Source: Solen grandis (taxonomy: Eukaryota; Mollusca; Bivalvia; Adapedonta; Solenidae). Taken from it: 64,000 nt of DNA. The translations under genes were made by a program, and so were the position numbers. Every line of letters starts with the position of its first letter. The first letter of the stretch is position 1. Positions 1 through 11,695 of this stretch are shown in pieces. The stretch covers positions 38,156,544-38,220,543 of the forward strand of contig CM037792.1 in the NCBI GenBank assembly GCA_021229015.1, in the 5' to 3' direction. Under the pieces are notes generated by a model. That model searched no databases. It worked only from the letters and a program-made list of their open reading frames with translations, and was not told where the DNA came from.

Positions 1-253
1 TGCTATCGCCACTCTGCGGAGGTCTAGTTTTGGAAATTTAATAAGAAGATTCGCATTATCATTTTTTTTTAATTTAATTAACTGTACATATTTCTTCATG
101 AGTGAGGCACCTTTAGATATATCTAGGAAAATATTGGGTTCTTAATTAATGGTAATTAGGACAAGCATATAGAACGTGGTACTCATTTTCCACAACAATC
201 ATATTATCCTTAGAGGGTATCCTAATTTCCTTTTCAATATTCAAATACCTATA

Positions 254-436
254 CAGTTAAACTGTCTTAAGCGGTCAGTAGGGGGAAATAGAAAAAGTAA
301 GTGACCACTTAGCAGAGCTGACCGCTAAATAGAGGTTAAATATTTGACAATATGCTATTATTTGGTAATATTAGAATTGACCGCTAAATGCAGGTTGACC
401 GCTTGATACAGGCAGCCGCTTATACAGGTTCAATTG
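254..436. mobile_element. 183-bp MITE, pogo/Tigger-like (TA target)
   Basis: The left end CAGTTAAACTGTCTTAAGCG is an imperfect inverted match to the right end, which reads CAATTGAACCTGTATAAGCG in reverse complement. Both ends are flanked by TA (252-253 and 437-438), as expected for the Tc1/mariner-pogo group. The interior repeats a tgaccgctaaat-aggtt motif in more than one copy. There is no coding capacity. The TIR and TA flanks are visible; the pogo assignment is inferred from the CAGT start and TA target. Confidence 0.6.
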
Positions 437-1090
437 TAATACAAAGTTTTTGAGTAACACATCGAAATCTTGTGAGATGTTAATTGTTATTATAAAATTT
501 TATAACTTAAAATATTTTTTTTTCATGGACAGAGATCTTTTTAATAACTATTAAGTTTGGTGAAGATGAACAAATCACAGTATTGATTATGCAATCAATG
601 GATTCGGTACACGATGCCTAATATGGAAAATCTCGGGCTACTAAATTTTTAATTTTACGGTAGTCCGTCGGGCTTCTACTGGTACGTATATATAGAAAAT
701 CTGGTAGCCCGCGGACTCCGGGCAAATGATTTGTCGGACATTGTAAGAAATTTATTTTGTTGCAATTAGCTGAATATAGTCTGTTAGGACATACCGTATA
801 ATGAATGTATTCTGTTACATGCACATGTGCCCACATTATAAAAGAAGAATTTAAATCACGTAGAAAGAATAAATTTAACGTGAATATTATTTTTACATAT
901 ATGCACACATTAAAAGATAAGAATTCAAATTAAAGCTAGTGTTAATAATGAATATTATAAACAGAAAGAATTAATTTCACGTGACTATCATTTCAAAGTA
1001 AGAATTCGAATTACATATTACATATTTAACATTAAAAAAATACATTAAAATCGTTTGAGAAAGTAAGACAAGTGATCTTTTTGAAGGGAA
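437..1090. other. AT-rich non-coding stretch
   Basis: No supported gene. An imperfect inverted repeat (gggctact... at about 630 against ...ggtagccc at about 702) suggests another decayed foldback element, but I could not define its ends. Confidence 0.5.
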
Positions 1091-1445
1091 CCTCGACAAA
1101 GGTTTCACATTGCAAGAGTATTGGTTTCTCCTTTCGATGAACAATTTATTGTTGATTTAACTTCAATGGTAAACTTAATCAAACATGATGGTGATGGGCG
1201 ATTCTTACTGTTTGCTATTGATATTTTCAGTCAGTATTTTTTTGTTGAAATCTAATTCACAAACTGTAAAAGAAGTGTCAGCAGAGATGAAACCTTTGAG
1301 AGTAGGACATATAAATTCCCCGAATTTGATAGGAAGCATTTAAGAATAGTTGCAAAAAAGCCGCCCCTATTTTTTCTACCGACTCTAGCAGTCGGGTTAC
1401 CGGTATCACGGTTGAAAAACTTTCGTCACATCCTATGAAAGAATG
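1091..1445 (+). pseudogene. Decayed Polinton/Maverick-type integrase (rve) fragment
   Basis: Two pieces of a DDE integrase core can be read on the plus strand. The first (about 1,091-1,255) translates to SPFDEQFIVDLTSMVNLIKH followed by LLFAIDIFSQYFFVE. This matches the first-Asp block and the 'IDxFSxYxxVxPLK' block of integrases annotated as transposon-derived F54H12.3-like or Polinton proteins. A second piece in another frame (about 1,359-1,445) gives PIFSTDSSSRVTG, resembling the second-Asp block 'FxTDxGxEFTG'. The Glu of that block is not preserved. Stops and frame changes separate the pieces, so this is a fossil. No Polinton ends or other Polinton genes are visible here. Family is from recognition; a retroviral or Ginger-type integrase is the main alternative. 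Confidence 0.55.
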
Positions 1446-1984
1446 AGGAAAAATATGAAACAGTTTAAAATAAAAAAAAAAGGTTTGCCGACTTACTGGC
1501 CCTATATTTTTAGAGATGCTGGTGGAAACAATCGTAATTAATGCTACACCACACCATAACACACGAATCCTACCACATCGAGATGTAAAGAGACGGAATG
1601 AAGCTGACATTTTTAATTATATGTCATAACAAATTTCAAGCGAGAATTCTGATTCCAAATAAGTCACACAGACAGTATCAAGATGGATTTTCTATGTAAT
1701 TCTTGAGAGACTTTAATAATCAACCATAAACCAATTTTGGATTTTTTTTCACGGAATATTCCGTCCTTAAAATTGATGATGTCAGGGCGGGCATCGTCCG
1801 ACTCGGATGTCCTCTCATGTTGACCTTTTTTTAAAAACATCTGCTATAACTTCTATGCCCTTCATTGGATTGCTTCAATATTTGGACACTTGAGTAAGTG
1901 GATGGACCTTTACACTATGCAGTTGACCTTGTGACCTTGACCTTTGACCTACTTTTGAGGAAAAATAAGATAAAATATTTAAGA
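1446..1984. repeat. Non-coding stretch with a dispersed-repeat segment
   Basis: No gene. The segment from about 1,860 to 1,950 has the style of a dispersed mollusc repeat and contains a run of GACCT half-sites, annotated separately. Confidence 0.35.
1921..1951 (-). promoter_or_regulatory. Cluster of four nuclear-receptor half-sites (AGGTCA-like)
   Basis: Read on the minus strand, the segment contains four AGGTCA-like half-sites in direct orientation with spacings of about 0-2 bp. The plus strand reads ttgaccttgtgaccttgacc then tttgaccta. Direct AGGTCA repeats bind nuclear receptors in animals. Here the cluster sits in repeat DNA with no gene nearby, so a regulatory role is only a possibility. 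Confidence 0.35.
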
Positions 1985-4432
1985 TATTATAATAAGATAT
2001 TTACTGAGATAAACTTAGTTGCACCACATACGATGCGACCAGCTTCATTTTGTATCTTTTGTAATTCTTCCTTTTCATGTTCAGTACAATTATCCCATAA
2101 GACATCGGCATATTCAAGAATAGGTCTTATAAATTAAAAGTATATGATTTCAAGTGTCTTCCGATTAAGGCGAAACTTAAGTTTTCTGAGAACACAAATT
2201 CTTTTAAGAGCCTTTTCTTGTATATATTGGAAATGATCATACCATGTGCTATCACTTGATAATAAAACACCTAAATATTTATAAGAAGAAGATTCAGAAA
2301 TAGGTTGATTGTACATATACAGAGTTGGATAGGATTTTGGGTTCCGTTTCCTAGAGAAAGTAACAGAAGTAGTTTTTGTTGGGTTAAAGGCAACAAGCCA
2401 CTTATTATCCCTTTTAGAAATAGTTTGAATATCATTTTGAAGAGTGTTAGAAGAGGTTAATGGATCATCTACGAATGATGAAGAGATTTGTATCATCTGC
2501 AAATTGTCTTAATATTCGATCCAATATTTTCAACTATGTCATTTAATTAAATCAGAAAAAGTAGAGGACCAAGTATGGAACCTTGAGGCACTCCAGCCTC
2601 GAGATACGTCCAATTAGAATTTGCCCCAGGCAACACTACTCTTTGTCGTCTGTTTGTTAAATAATCTTGAAACCAAATAAGGAGATTACCATTAATACCA
2701 ATTGCTTTAGTTTACGGAGAAGACCTACATGCCATACTTTATCGAAGGCTTTACCAGTATCAAAGAAAACTGTTCTAACTTCTAGTCCTTCATCAAGAGC
2801 CTTACAAAAAAGTATTATAAAGAAACGTTAATTAGTTAACTGTAGAATCGACAGGAACAAAACCAGACTGAAAAGGGGTAAAGAAATTAGGATCTCGGAG
2901 ATAGTTAAAAATATGCTTATAAACTGCCCGTTCAAATACTTTCTCCAGTGTATTTAAGAGAGATATAGGTCTATAATTTTGTGGCAATTTAGCGTCACTT
3001 TTTTTAAAAACAGCGCAATATTGGCTTCCTTCAACTGGGTTGGAAATTTACCAGATGAAAGTGATACATTGAACAATGAACAAAGTGGGCGCGCGAGGAT
3101 ATGTGAACATTTTACTTATTCCATCTGGGCTTGAGGCTTGAGGCTTTATTTATAGGTAGTGTATCAAGAATGTCTTTTATTTGTTGGTCACAAAGGTGTA
3201 TATTTCTAAGCTGTATATGTTCAGGGATACTAATATTAGGTAGTTCGTGATTACTGTCGTCCAATATAGTTTGATTTCTAAAATATTTATTTAAAATTTC
3301 GGCGTTATCAAAGTCTTCTAGGAATAGGTTACCATTCTGTGGATCAATAAGACCATTAATAAGTTGCTTTTTATTTGGCTCTAGAAAAGATTAAAGTATT
3401 TCCCACCAACCTTTTGGTTGTAAAGTATTATTTTTTAGTTTTTCGGAGATTTTAAAGTAATAATTTGTTTTTGCCTGTCGGATAGCCGAAACTGTATCAT
3501 TTCTGATGCGCCTAAATTTATCCCATAGATAAGCAGTATTTTTTATCCTAGCTTTTCTATAGCAACGTTTTCTTTTTCGAATTAACTTTTTAAGTTCATG
3601 TGACATCCATGGAACATCATTTGGTCGAACAGTTATGCGTTTATTTGGAATACCTTGTTTGGCGGTATAGATTTAGTTATAATATCAGTATATACATTAA
3701 CATCATCATTTACAAGAGAGTTCCAGTCATTTGAAGAAAGTAAGTTTCGCAAATTAGTATAGTCACCCTTATCGTAATCCCATATCTCGCGGGTATATGT
3801 AGTTCATTTAGACTTAGAAAACTTTAAAATACCAAATACTGGACAATGGTAGCGATGGCAATACTGGAGGAAAGGATCACCTACTCCTGATAATATAAGA
3901 CTGTCTAAGTTGGAAACAAATATCAGGTCAATGATTGAGGATGGGTTTTCAGTGAAATGAGTGGGGTCTTTAATAACCTGTGAGAGACCAAAGTTTAAAC
4001 ATAGATAATCCTAGTACGGTTAGCTGAATTATGATTAGTATTGTAATTGAAGTCACCCATAATAATTACATATTTTATTCCTGAGTCAATAGCTAGTGCT
4101 ATCGAGTCACTTATATTATAGCTATAAGCAGCGTTTGTGTTAGGTGCCCTATAAAATGTTCCGAATAATAAATGTTTATGATTTTTCAAAATTAATTCGA
4201 TCCAAATACATTCTAAGTTTGGAAGCCATAGCGGCGTTCAAAATGAATAGAATCTTTGATATAAATACATACCCCCATGACTGTCGCTCAGTCTGTCCCG
4301 TCGTTCTATTACATAACCCAAAACATTAATTTCGTCTGAAGAAATGGACGCGTTTAAAAATGTTTCTGAAAAAACCATGATATCAAAGCCATTAAGTTCC
4401 GTAAATAGAATATATATATATGTGTCCTCCAT
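1985..4432 (-). pseudogene. Broken jockey/CR1-like LINE: AP endonuclease plus reverse transcriptase
   Basis: A LINE ORF2 can be followed on the minus strand through many frameshifts. Endonuclease pieces are FDIMVFSETFLN (about 4,375) and YVIIMGDFNYNT (about 4,065). A basic linker piece lies at 3,391-3,606. Reverse transcriptase motifs follow: VFERAVYKHIFNYL (about 2,945), motif A FFDTGKAFDKVWH (about 2,767-2,730), motif [15 protein letters not shown] (about 2,597-2,555) and motif C FADDT (about 2,505-2,490). The thumb includes YKYLGV and then RPILEYADVLWDN and EELQKIQNEAGRI down to about 1,985. The copy starts inside the endonuclease and lacks ORF1, so it is 5'-truncated and inactive. The jockey/CR1/L2-type assignment follows from these motifs; the exact clade is not resolved. 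Confidence 0.85.
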
Positions 4433-5135
4433 AGACCGCTGAGAGTCTGCCGACGAGTATTAGAACAATATAATGATTTAAAATAAAAAAAAAATACGAT
4501 GGACAATTGTTTGAACCTCTCTAAAGAAACATTTTACGACTAAATACATGATTTTTGAAGTCTTTCTGTCAAAAATATATTTCCTCAGTAATGCCGCTGA
4601 AACCTGCTGACGAGTACTGAAATAATAATAGTATGTAAAATGAAAAAAAAAACACAACTAAAAATTGTGTGGACCCCTCCAAATATTCATTTTATGGCGG
4701 AATAAATGACTTTTTTTGTATTTTTGTCAAATATATATTTCCTCCGTAAGGCCGATGAAAGTCTGCTGGCGGCCTGGCGGCCTGAAACTAAGTATGTATA
4801 TGAATAAAAAAAGTTTATTATTTATGAATGAAAACTGTCTGAATTCTTCCAAATGTACATTTTTAGGCGGAATAAATGATTTTTGATGTCTTTCTGTCAT
4901 AGACTTATTTCCTCCGTAAGGCCGCTGAAAGTCTGCTTGCGGCACGGCAGCCTGGCGGCCTGAAACCTGTAATCCTATAAATAAAAAAAAATCTGATTAT
5001 TTATAAATGAAAACTGCGTGAACCTCTCTAAATATACGTTATACGGCGGAATACATGACTTTTTTTACATATATCTGACAAAAATATATTTCCTCCGTAA
5101 GCTAGAAGTTTGCTGACGAGTGTTGGAACAATGAC
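4430..5135. repeat. Minisatellite array, ~165-185 bp unit (orientation 1)
   Basis: About four units share a core reading tttcctccgtaaggccgctg followed by aaagtctgct and a gcggcctg run. Each core is followed by an AT-rich spacer and an aatgactttt...tttctgtca block. Cores recur near 4,590, 4,740, 4,915 and 5,095. The same unit occurs in reverse complement at 8,862-9,600. Confidence 0.8.
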
Positions 5136-5447
5136 TTAAAAAAGAAGAAGAATTTATGACTCATTACGTTTCTCATAACTCATAACAGTTCAAGTCAATT
5201 GCAGCAATTTGTAGAATAAGTTTTGGTAGAAAATCAGATAATTTGATATCATATATAAAATGTATTACTTGTACATATAAATATAATATGTGATGTCCGA
5301 TATGACCAGTATATAGTCATTTATTGTTATGCAGATCTACTAATTTTGTTGTTGTTTTTGTTCTTCCCTTTTCTCTCTCAGATATACCACTATTTAACAG
5401 TGAAATAAATTACCCCTCTCCCATCCCACTGGTTACGTTTTCTGGTA
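5136..5447. other. AT-rich spacer
   Basis: No gene or clear element seen between the minisatellite array and the pogo-like element. Confidence 0.4.
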
Positions 5448-5597
5448 CAGTGGAACCTCTCTAAACCGCACGGTGCCCGGACCAGCTTAAATGTCCGGTT
5501 TTCAGAGGTGTGCGGTTTACAGAGGTTTTTGCTCTTTCAGTATATATATTCTTTATTTCCTCCAGTATATGAAGATTACAAATGCATATAATAAATT

Positions 5598-5598
<1 letters not shown>

Positions 5599-5632
<34 letters not shown>
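5599..5632. repeat. (AC)n microsatellite
   Basis: Seventeen uninterrupted AC units. Confidence 0.97.
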
Positions 5633-5634
<2 letters not shown>

Positions 5635-5960
5635 TACAAAATGAGTACAAGGAAAACACAGAAGCATATGTCATAACCACACATATGATACTAATGTCAG
5701 TATAGCACACAAACATACATATCCATGCTTACTTTCCTATTAATACAGATAGTATGAACATAATTACTATAACAAACTTCTATACCAACCATTACACCAT
5801 AGATATATCTCTGTGTAAATAGATTAATAAATAAATTAATTAATAAATAAATAAAGAACCTCTACTGCTACATAATTTGTATAGTCCTTGCCGAAACGAA
5901 AAAACAAGGGCTAGTGATATGAAGCCAATAGTCAATCTATTTATTTATGTAAAATTATAA

Positions 5961-6003
5961 TTTTTTTTTTTTTTTTTTTTTTTTTTTGGGGGGGGGGGGG
6001 GGG
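5961..6003. repeat. poly(T)27-poly(G)16 tract
   Basis: A pure T run passes directly into a pure G run. It may be real or a consensus artefact at a difficult homopolymer. Confidence 0.9.
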
Positions 6004-6157
6004 CGACGAAGAAGATAAATGAGGCAATAAAAAAAATAGTATAGACATGTTTTATGAATACACGTATTACGATACTTCATAGCTAGTTTAATCCTTGCAG
6101 CACAAGGATTAATGTATGAAGAGCGACTGCATAACAATAAACAAACTACAGTTACAA

Positions 6158-6184
6158 GAGAGAGAGAGAGAGAGAGAGAGAGAA
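6158..6184. repeat. (AG)n microsatellite, possible LINE 3' tail
   Basis: An AG run lies about 45 bp past the stop codon of the minus-strand LINE at 6,230, where a 3' tail would be expected. Confidence 0.9.
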
Positions 6185-6229
6185 AATAGTTGATAAACTA
6201 ATTCACTAAAGGGAATATACAAAAGTGTC

Positions 6230-7528
6230 TTAGCACAGTTTTAATTCAAGCCAGACCAAATGACAATATTGAAACAGCACCCCAAGGAAGCTTTCATATC
6301 TATCCTGGAGTTGATTCAAAATAACTGGACATGGTACACCCAGTAACGTATTAACAAATACTTTATTTTCCAAATTTTGCATCGTGTCTTTTACTTGTGG
6401 GCTAAATAGACTTTGTATTTTGCACATAAGCCGCTGCCTATAAGCTAACATAAAGGGACAGTCTAACAAAATGTGGTCAGTCAGACATTTGCCGGTAATC
6501 ATAACTAAACATTTAGGACATCTTTCATCGAACCTAGATAAGTACGAAATCAGTTTGGTCACAGATTTGCATTGGGTTAAAAGTCTCGGACAGCGTACTG
6601 CATATAACCAAACGTCGCTATACTGAAAATTGGAATGTACGGAGCGGAATCGATCGAATTCATTACTGTTTATTTTATATTCCCAGATCAATATATACAA
6701 GTGCCATATACTTTTACTAACCATTTCTTTCCATCTATATTTACTTGGAAATACCCCGTGGTTTATGAATTCATCTAGGTAGCTAGTGAGATTCAATTTA
6801 ACTAAAATATTGTAGATGTCTGAAATAAATCCGTTTTTGTTTGATTTGAGTTCGTAAGAGGCTAATCTTACTAAAAATAGTTGTTTTACGGCACAATTTC
6901 TTTCAAGGCGACACAATTGACCAAGTAGTGTGAGTTTCCTTTTTTCAATTTCTGCAATTATAGGTAATGCATTTAAAAGACTTAAAGCTATATCAGTTCG
7001 CGTGCGTATGCTTAATTGTTGCATCGATTTAATACAGAGTCTATGGGCACGTTCGATACACATTATCTCGCAATCAGTTAAATTGTATAAACATTCTGTC
7101 CCAAATAGAGATTTTGGAAGTACAATGTGATCATACACACGTTTGCATGATAGTGGATTAAGACCGTTACCATTAAATACATAGTCAGCAAGACTGAAGA
7201 AAGTTCGTCTGATATTTGAACTAACTTCCCTCGCCCTCTGCGATCGTGCATAGTCGGTATGACATGGGACACCTAGGTGAACGTAACGGTCTACTTCTGT
7301 TATCACATCTGACCCTAGGGTCCACTTACGGACTGCACGCGAGGCGGATATCTTGCTCTCATTAAAAACTACTATTGCACATTTGGAATAGTTATATTGA
7401 AAACGCCATTTATATGCGTAAGCGTGACATATATTCAATAACGATTGTAATCCTGATATTGACAAGGATGTATATTCTTCAAATGTTATGTGTATGGTAT
7501 TAATTGTATGTGAGGTGTAATTGTTCAT
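6230..7528 (-). CDS. 5'-truncated LINE reverse transcriptase, C-terminal part (432 aa)
   Basis: An uninterrupted 432-codon frame holds the part of a LINE reverse transcriptase after the YADD motif. The block GLQSLLNICHAYAYKWRFQY fits motif D, RYVHLGV fits motif E, and a long thumb/connection region follows. A C-terminal Cys/His cluster, CPKC...LTDHILLDCP, resembles the zinc-binding tail of many LINE ORF2 proteins. The fingers, palm motifs A-C and endonuclease are missing, so the product cannot be an active polymerase. The in-frame ATG at 7,528 is probably fortuitous. The lack of stops suggests a fairly recent insertion. It lies inside the pogo-like element 5,448-8,778. Clade not resolved. Confidence 0.8.
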   Translation of the reverse strand: MNNYTSHTINTIHITFEEYTSLSISGLQSLLNICHAYAYKWRFQYNYSKCAIVVFNESKISASRAVRKWTLGSDVITEVDRYVHLGVPCHTDYARSQRAREVSSNIRRTFFSLADYVFNGNGLNPLSCKRVYDHIVLPKSLFGTECLYNLTDCEIMCIERAHRLCIKSMQQLSIRTRTDIALSLLNALPIIAEIEKRKLTLLGQLCRLERNCAVKQLFLVRLASYELKSNKNGFISDIYNILVKLNLTSYLDEFINHGVFPSKYRWKEMVSKSIWHLYILIWEYKINSNEFDRFRSVHSNFQYSDVWLYAVRCPRLLTQCKSVTKLISYLSRFDERCPKCLVMITGKCLTDHILLDCPFMLAYRQRLMCKIQSLFSPQVKDTMQNLENKVFVNTLLGVPCPVILNQLQDRYESFLGVLFQYCHLVWLELKLC

Positions 7529-7956
7529 TTCTTATTAATGTGTTAATTACAAGATAAGTACATGTTTACCAAATAGGAGGGGATTGGGAATCAAACTCAA
7601 AACTTTGTATAACTGTACATTATATTTTATTGTTACTAAATTCAACAGATATTTATTCAAAAAAGACAATAGTAAACATCTTTTAATGAAATTAAATGAT
7701 TAATATCACCTTTACCTTTAACTTTTTTCAAATTCAAATTTCAAATTATATCATCGGTGTAGTGTTATCAGCGTATGCGTATATATATGTATATATATGC
7801 GTATGAGTAACCGATTTACCGATTTTATTTACAAACATTGCATAAGTCCTACACATGTAGGAAGCATTAGCATTACAAACAATACATAACATATGAGACA
7901 AAATTATCACGTGATGTAAAGGAAAACGGCTAAATATGCTCAAATTAAATATAAAT

Positions 7957-7978
7957 GAGAGAGAGAGAGAGAGAGAGG
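7957..7978. repeat. (GA)n microsatellite
   Basis: Eleven GA units. Confidence 0.95.
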
Positions 7979-8861
7979 CACATAGACAGATTTACATGCA
8001 ATTGTTCAGTATTATCATTATATCTTAATTAAAGAAATAAAATAGAAAACTGATTAATAATTCATTTATGAGTATTGTATTGTAAATATATGTCTATTAA
8101 AACTACATAAATACCCGATCACCTATTTCATTTCTGTTAAAATATAAATTCACGCACACTTAATCAATATCTACATTGTCTTATGCAACTTTCTAAAAGG
8201 CACCTGTAATCTTCACACCTTATTGTTTCACACGGCAAGCGCAGGTAAGTGTGTTGAATTAGTTGCCCTTTTTACCAATTAATCAACTTATGATAGTTAA
8301 TGATGTGATATAAAGTTCTTTTTATTTCTAAAAGCAAAGTCTATGCATCTCTGATTTAATTATCATACACTTCTGATGCTCATTAAGTTTGATTAACACT
8401 ATTATTACCTTATTCTGTAATTGATCAATCCAGTCATTGTAAACAAGCACCGCTAATTGTATTTTTCACACATAGTGGATAAAATTGCAACACCGATTAA
8501 TCTAAAACCATATTACGGCCATAAATACATAATTACAGTACAGAATTTCAAATTAATCATGCGGTTTTTTTCCTCGGACAGAAAATTTGTGTGTGGTTTA
8601 TAGAGGTTAAAATAGGCACAATTTATCTAAATATCCCAAAATTTTCGTGCGGTATTTGGAGGGTCCAGTTTAGAGAGTATTTTTCAATATGAAATATATA
8701 GGGGAAAAATCGGGACATTTGAAATCGTTTAAAGAGTATTCCGGTTTTCAGAGGGTGCGGTTTAGAGAGGTTCCACTGTACCCTTTTCGATACAGAACAA
8801 CAAATGGTATGTACAATGAAGTGTAATAATTAAGTGAATCTTTTATTCATGGGATTATCTA

Positions 8862-9600
8862 GTTTCAGACCGCCAGGCTGCAACGCCGCCAGCAGACTTT
8901 CAACGGCCTTACGGAGGAAATTAATCTTTGACAGAAAGACATCAAAAATTATTTATTCCGCTGTAAAATGTATAGCATATCTTGAGGATATGGAGGGATT
9001 CAGACAGTTTTAATAATTTATTAATGATAATAATAAAAAAACTTATTTTTATGCATATTTGTTTCAGGCCGCCAGCAGACTTTCAGCGGCCTTACTGAGG
9101 AGATATATATTTGACAGAAAGACATCAAAAATCATGTATTCCACCATAAAATGCCTGTTTGGAGGCGTTCACACAGTTTTAAGGTGTGATTCTTTTTTCG
9201 TTTTACATAATATTATTTCAATACTCGTCAGCAGGTTTTCATCGGCCTTACGGAGGAAATAAATCTTTGACAGAGAGACATCAAAAATCATTTATTCCGC
9301 ATAAATTGCATATTTGGAGGGATTTAGATAGGTTTCATTCATAAATAATAATAAAAATCTTATTCATATAGAAATTAGTTTCAGGCCGCCAGACCGCCAG
9401 AAGACTTTCGGCGGCCTTACGGAAGATCTATATTTGACAGAAAGGCATAAAAAACTATTTATTCCGCTATAAAATGCATATTTGGAGGTGTTTACACATC
9501 ATTGGATGAAAACTAAGATTTTCATTTTAAATTCAATTTTTAATATTCGCTAGCAGCCTTTCAGTGGCATTACGGTGGAAAATATTTCGAAAAAAATATT
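8862..9600. repeat. Minisatellite array, same unit as 4.4-5.1 kb but inverted
   Basis: At least four units carry the core cagcagactttcagcggcct followed by tacggaggaaat and a gacagaaagacatcaaaaat block. Cores lie near 8,895, 9,075, 9,235 and 9,405, with a weaker one near 9,550. This is the reverse complement of the 4,430-5,135 unit. The two arrays flank the pogo-like element. Confidence 0.8.
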
Positions 9601-9894
9601 CTTCACCAGTATATGATAATAAACAAGTTATATCCTAAAAGGATGCAGGCCTTAAGTTTTCAACCAGCCTTTCTTTCGTTTTACAGGCATTAAATATTCC
9701 GAAAAATCATCAGAAATAATTTCAATTTGAACTGTAAAATTAGTTTTTTTCTTTACTTAAATGAAATGCGAGAAAATATATATAAAAAATATCACGTTCT
9801 TTAGTATCCATGATATTTCACCATCATACATGAAAAGAAATAATTTTTGTAATGCTTATACCATATTAACATAAGGTTAGGTTTCTAAGTTCAC

Positions 9895-9985
9895 TTCACG
9901 CCGCTAGGCCGTTTTGTTCACGCCGCCAGGCCGCTTGGTCGCTGTGTTCATGCCGCCAGGCTGCTAGGCCGCTAACTTCACGAAC
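9895..9985. repeat. GC-rich minisatellite (~28 bp unit)
   Basis: Three approximate units of ttcacgccgccaggccgct type stand out in an AT-rich background. They share the gccgccaggccg string with the adjacent minisatellite cores. Confidence 0.7.
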
Positions 9986-11544
9986 ATCTTGAAAAGAGGC
10001 TTCTTGTCGAAACAAAATTGGGATGGGTACAGGACCTTTATTATCAGGAAAATTTACATTTTTTTCACATTTCTATGATTCTTTGGTAAAATATAATTCA
10101 ATTTTAAACAGCATAGATCTGCTTATATATGATATGCATAGATCCGAAATTTTCAGATAAATTTCATTTGAAAATCTGTCTACTTTTTTTTCTTCTAAAA
10201 GTTGTTTATTTTACTTCATTTTAGTTTTAAAAGTACATTATAGAGCTAGATAACTTATTAAAAAAAAATCAATTTATCATTAGAAGTATATTTCATATGC
10301 AATTAATTCACGGTGTATTGAAAAAACAACAACAACATAATTATAATGAACATGAAATGACACTGAAAACATGCAAGGATATCCATTGTTAGTTATTTGT
10401 TACAGCACTATGAAATTTGTTATAAAAACGCTTATGAAACAACACTTTTAGAGTACACGGGTCATTCAGTAAAAGGAAGAAAATCTTGTTGAAAATAATT
10501 TTGCAATAAGAAGCAGATGAACGGATTTGATTGTGCATTGATTAAGCTAGTGTTAAATAAAAAAATACTAGTAACTATATCTTCAGAAAGGTTAATAACC
10601 TCTTATATATAATCCTCTAACATATTAATCTTTACACAGTCATCTGCATATGTATGATAATGGCTGTGATTTCGAATGGAAGGCATCTGAATAAGAATCT
10701 CAATCTCTCATCAGATGAAAATTTATATTTTAAAAACGGGTGCCTATCAAATAATTTATTACAACCACACAGTTTTGAGATTTTGCAAGAATATTATTTC
10801 CGACGAAAACGGCGCGCCTAAAAGCACCACAGTTGATAGAACTCGTAATATAATACAATTTACTGCAACGATCCTGAAAACGTACTGTAGCACACGTAAA
10901 ACTAAAAAGTACCGAAACTACTGAAATTTCGGGAAATCCAGCAAGAAACAAGCAAAAACACATTTATTTAGTTATCTTCACAAATTGTTTTTATTTTAAG
11001 CAATGAACATCATATTGCATGTATTCTATTTTGGTTTATAAAAAAAACCATAAATAAACTTCCGATTTGACCAGGGATTCTATAAACTATAAAACATATA
11101 TGTAGAATGACCCGGTTTGACCTACAGAATATGGTGGGTTAAAAAGAAAAAAAAGTTTACTACAGATCTGTAATACATATTTTCTTTTTCCTCTTAGTGG
11201 ATAATCGAATATCAGAGATAAACAGAATATAAAGGAAATTTGTATTATAGACTTTTAGCAGTTGGAATGAAAAAAGTCAAATTTTACTAAAAAAAAAAAA
11301 TTAGAAATAAATGACTGCTGAAATTGAAAAAAAAAACTTTTCCAAATACGCTTAGGCATAATTAAAAGGTGTTGATATCACCATTTGATGGAGTTAATTA
11401 AAAATCAGCAATAAAACGGATGTAGAATTAAACAGGCCCTACCTGAAAATTGGAGGTAGATTTGTGCAAATGAAATGAGGTGTATGCACGTAAAATGGTT
11501 CACTGAAACTCCTACTGAGAGAGAAAGATACGAGTCGTGTTAGA
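9986..11544. other. AT-rich non-coding stretch
   Basis: Only short chance frames and poly(A) runs are seen; nothing recognisable. Confidence 0.5.
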
Positions 11545-11695
11545 ATAAGTGATAATTCCCTAATTGTGTACGATACGAAATAATTATTCCCTAATTGTTT
11601 ACGATACTAAATAATTATTCCCCAATTGTGTAATATACTAAGTAATAATTCCCTAATTGTGTACGATACTAAGTAATACTGTAATTCAATAACTT
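11545..11695. repeat. ~33-bp tandem repeat, four units
   Basis: The motif ataattccctaattgtgtac followed by gatac(t/g)aa repeats four times with few changes (starting near 11,552, 11,583, 11,615 and 11,647). Confidence 0.85.

Larger units (their letters stand above)
5448..8778. mobile_element. pogo/Tigger-like DNA transposon, 3.33 kb, non-autonomous
   Basis: The left end CAGTGGAACCTCTCTAAACC is matched in inverted orientation by the right end (ggtttagagaggttccactg), and both ends abut TA (5,446-5,447 and 8,779-8,780). CAGT...CCTC ends with TA duplications are typical of pogo/Tigger elements. Just inside both ends a gcggttta-agaggtt motif recurs (5,510-5,528; 8,590-8,610; 8,640-8,680; 8,750-8,770), like subterminal transposase-binding repeats. 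No transposase is readable. The interior holds microsatellites and a 5'-truncated LINE (6,230-7,528), so the element has served as an insertion target. Confidence 0.75.

Noticed and set aside
618..908. 96-codon minus-strand frame
   Set aside because: Low-complexity, no recognisable domain, no codon pattern; likely chance in AT-rich DNA.
9059..9262. 67-codon frame across the minisatellite
   Set aside because: It runs through tandem repeat units and is not conserved between them.
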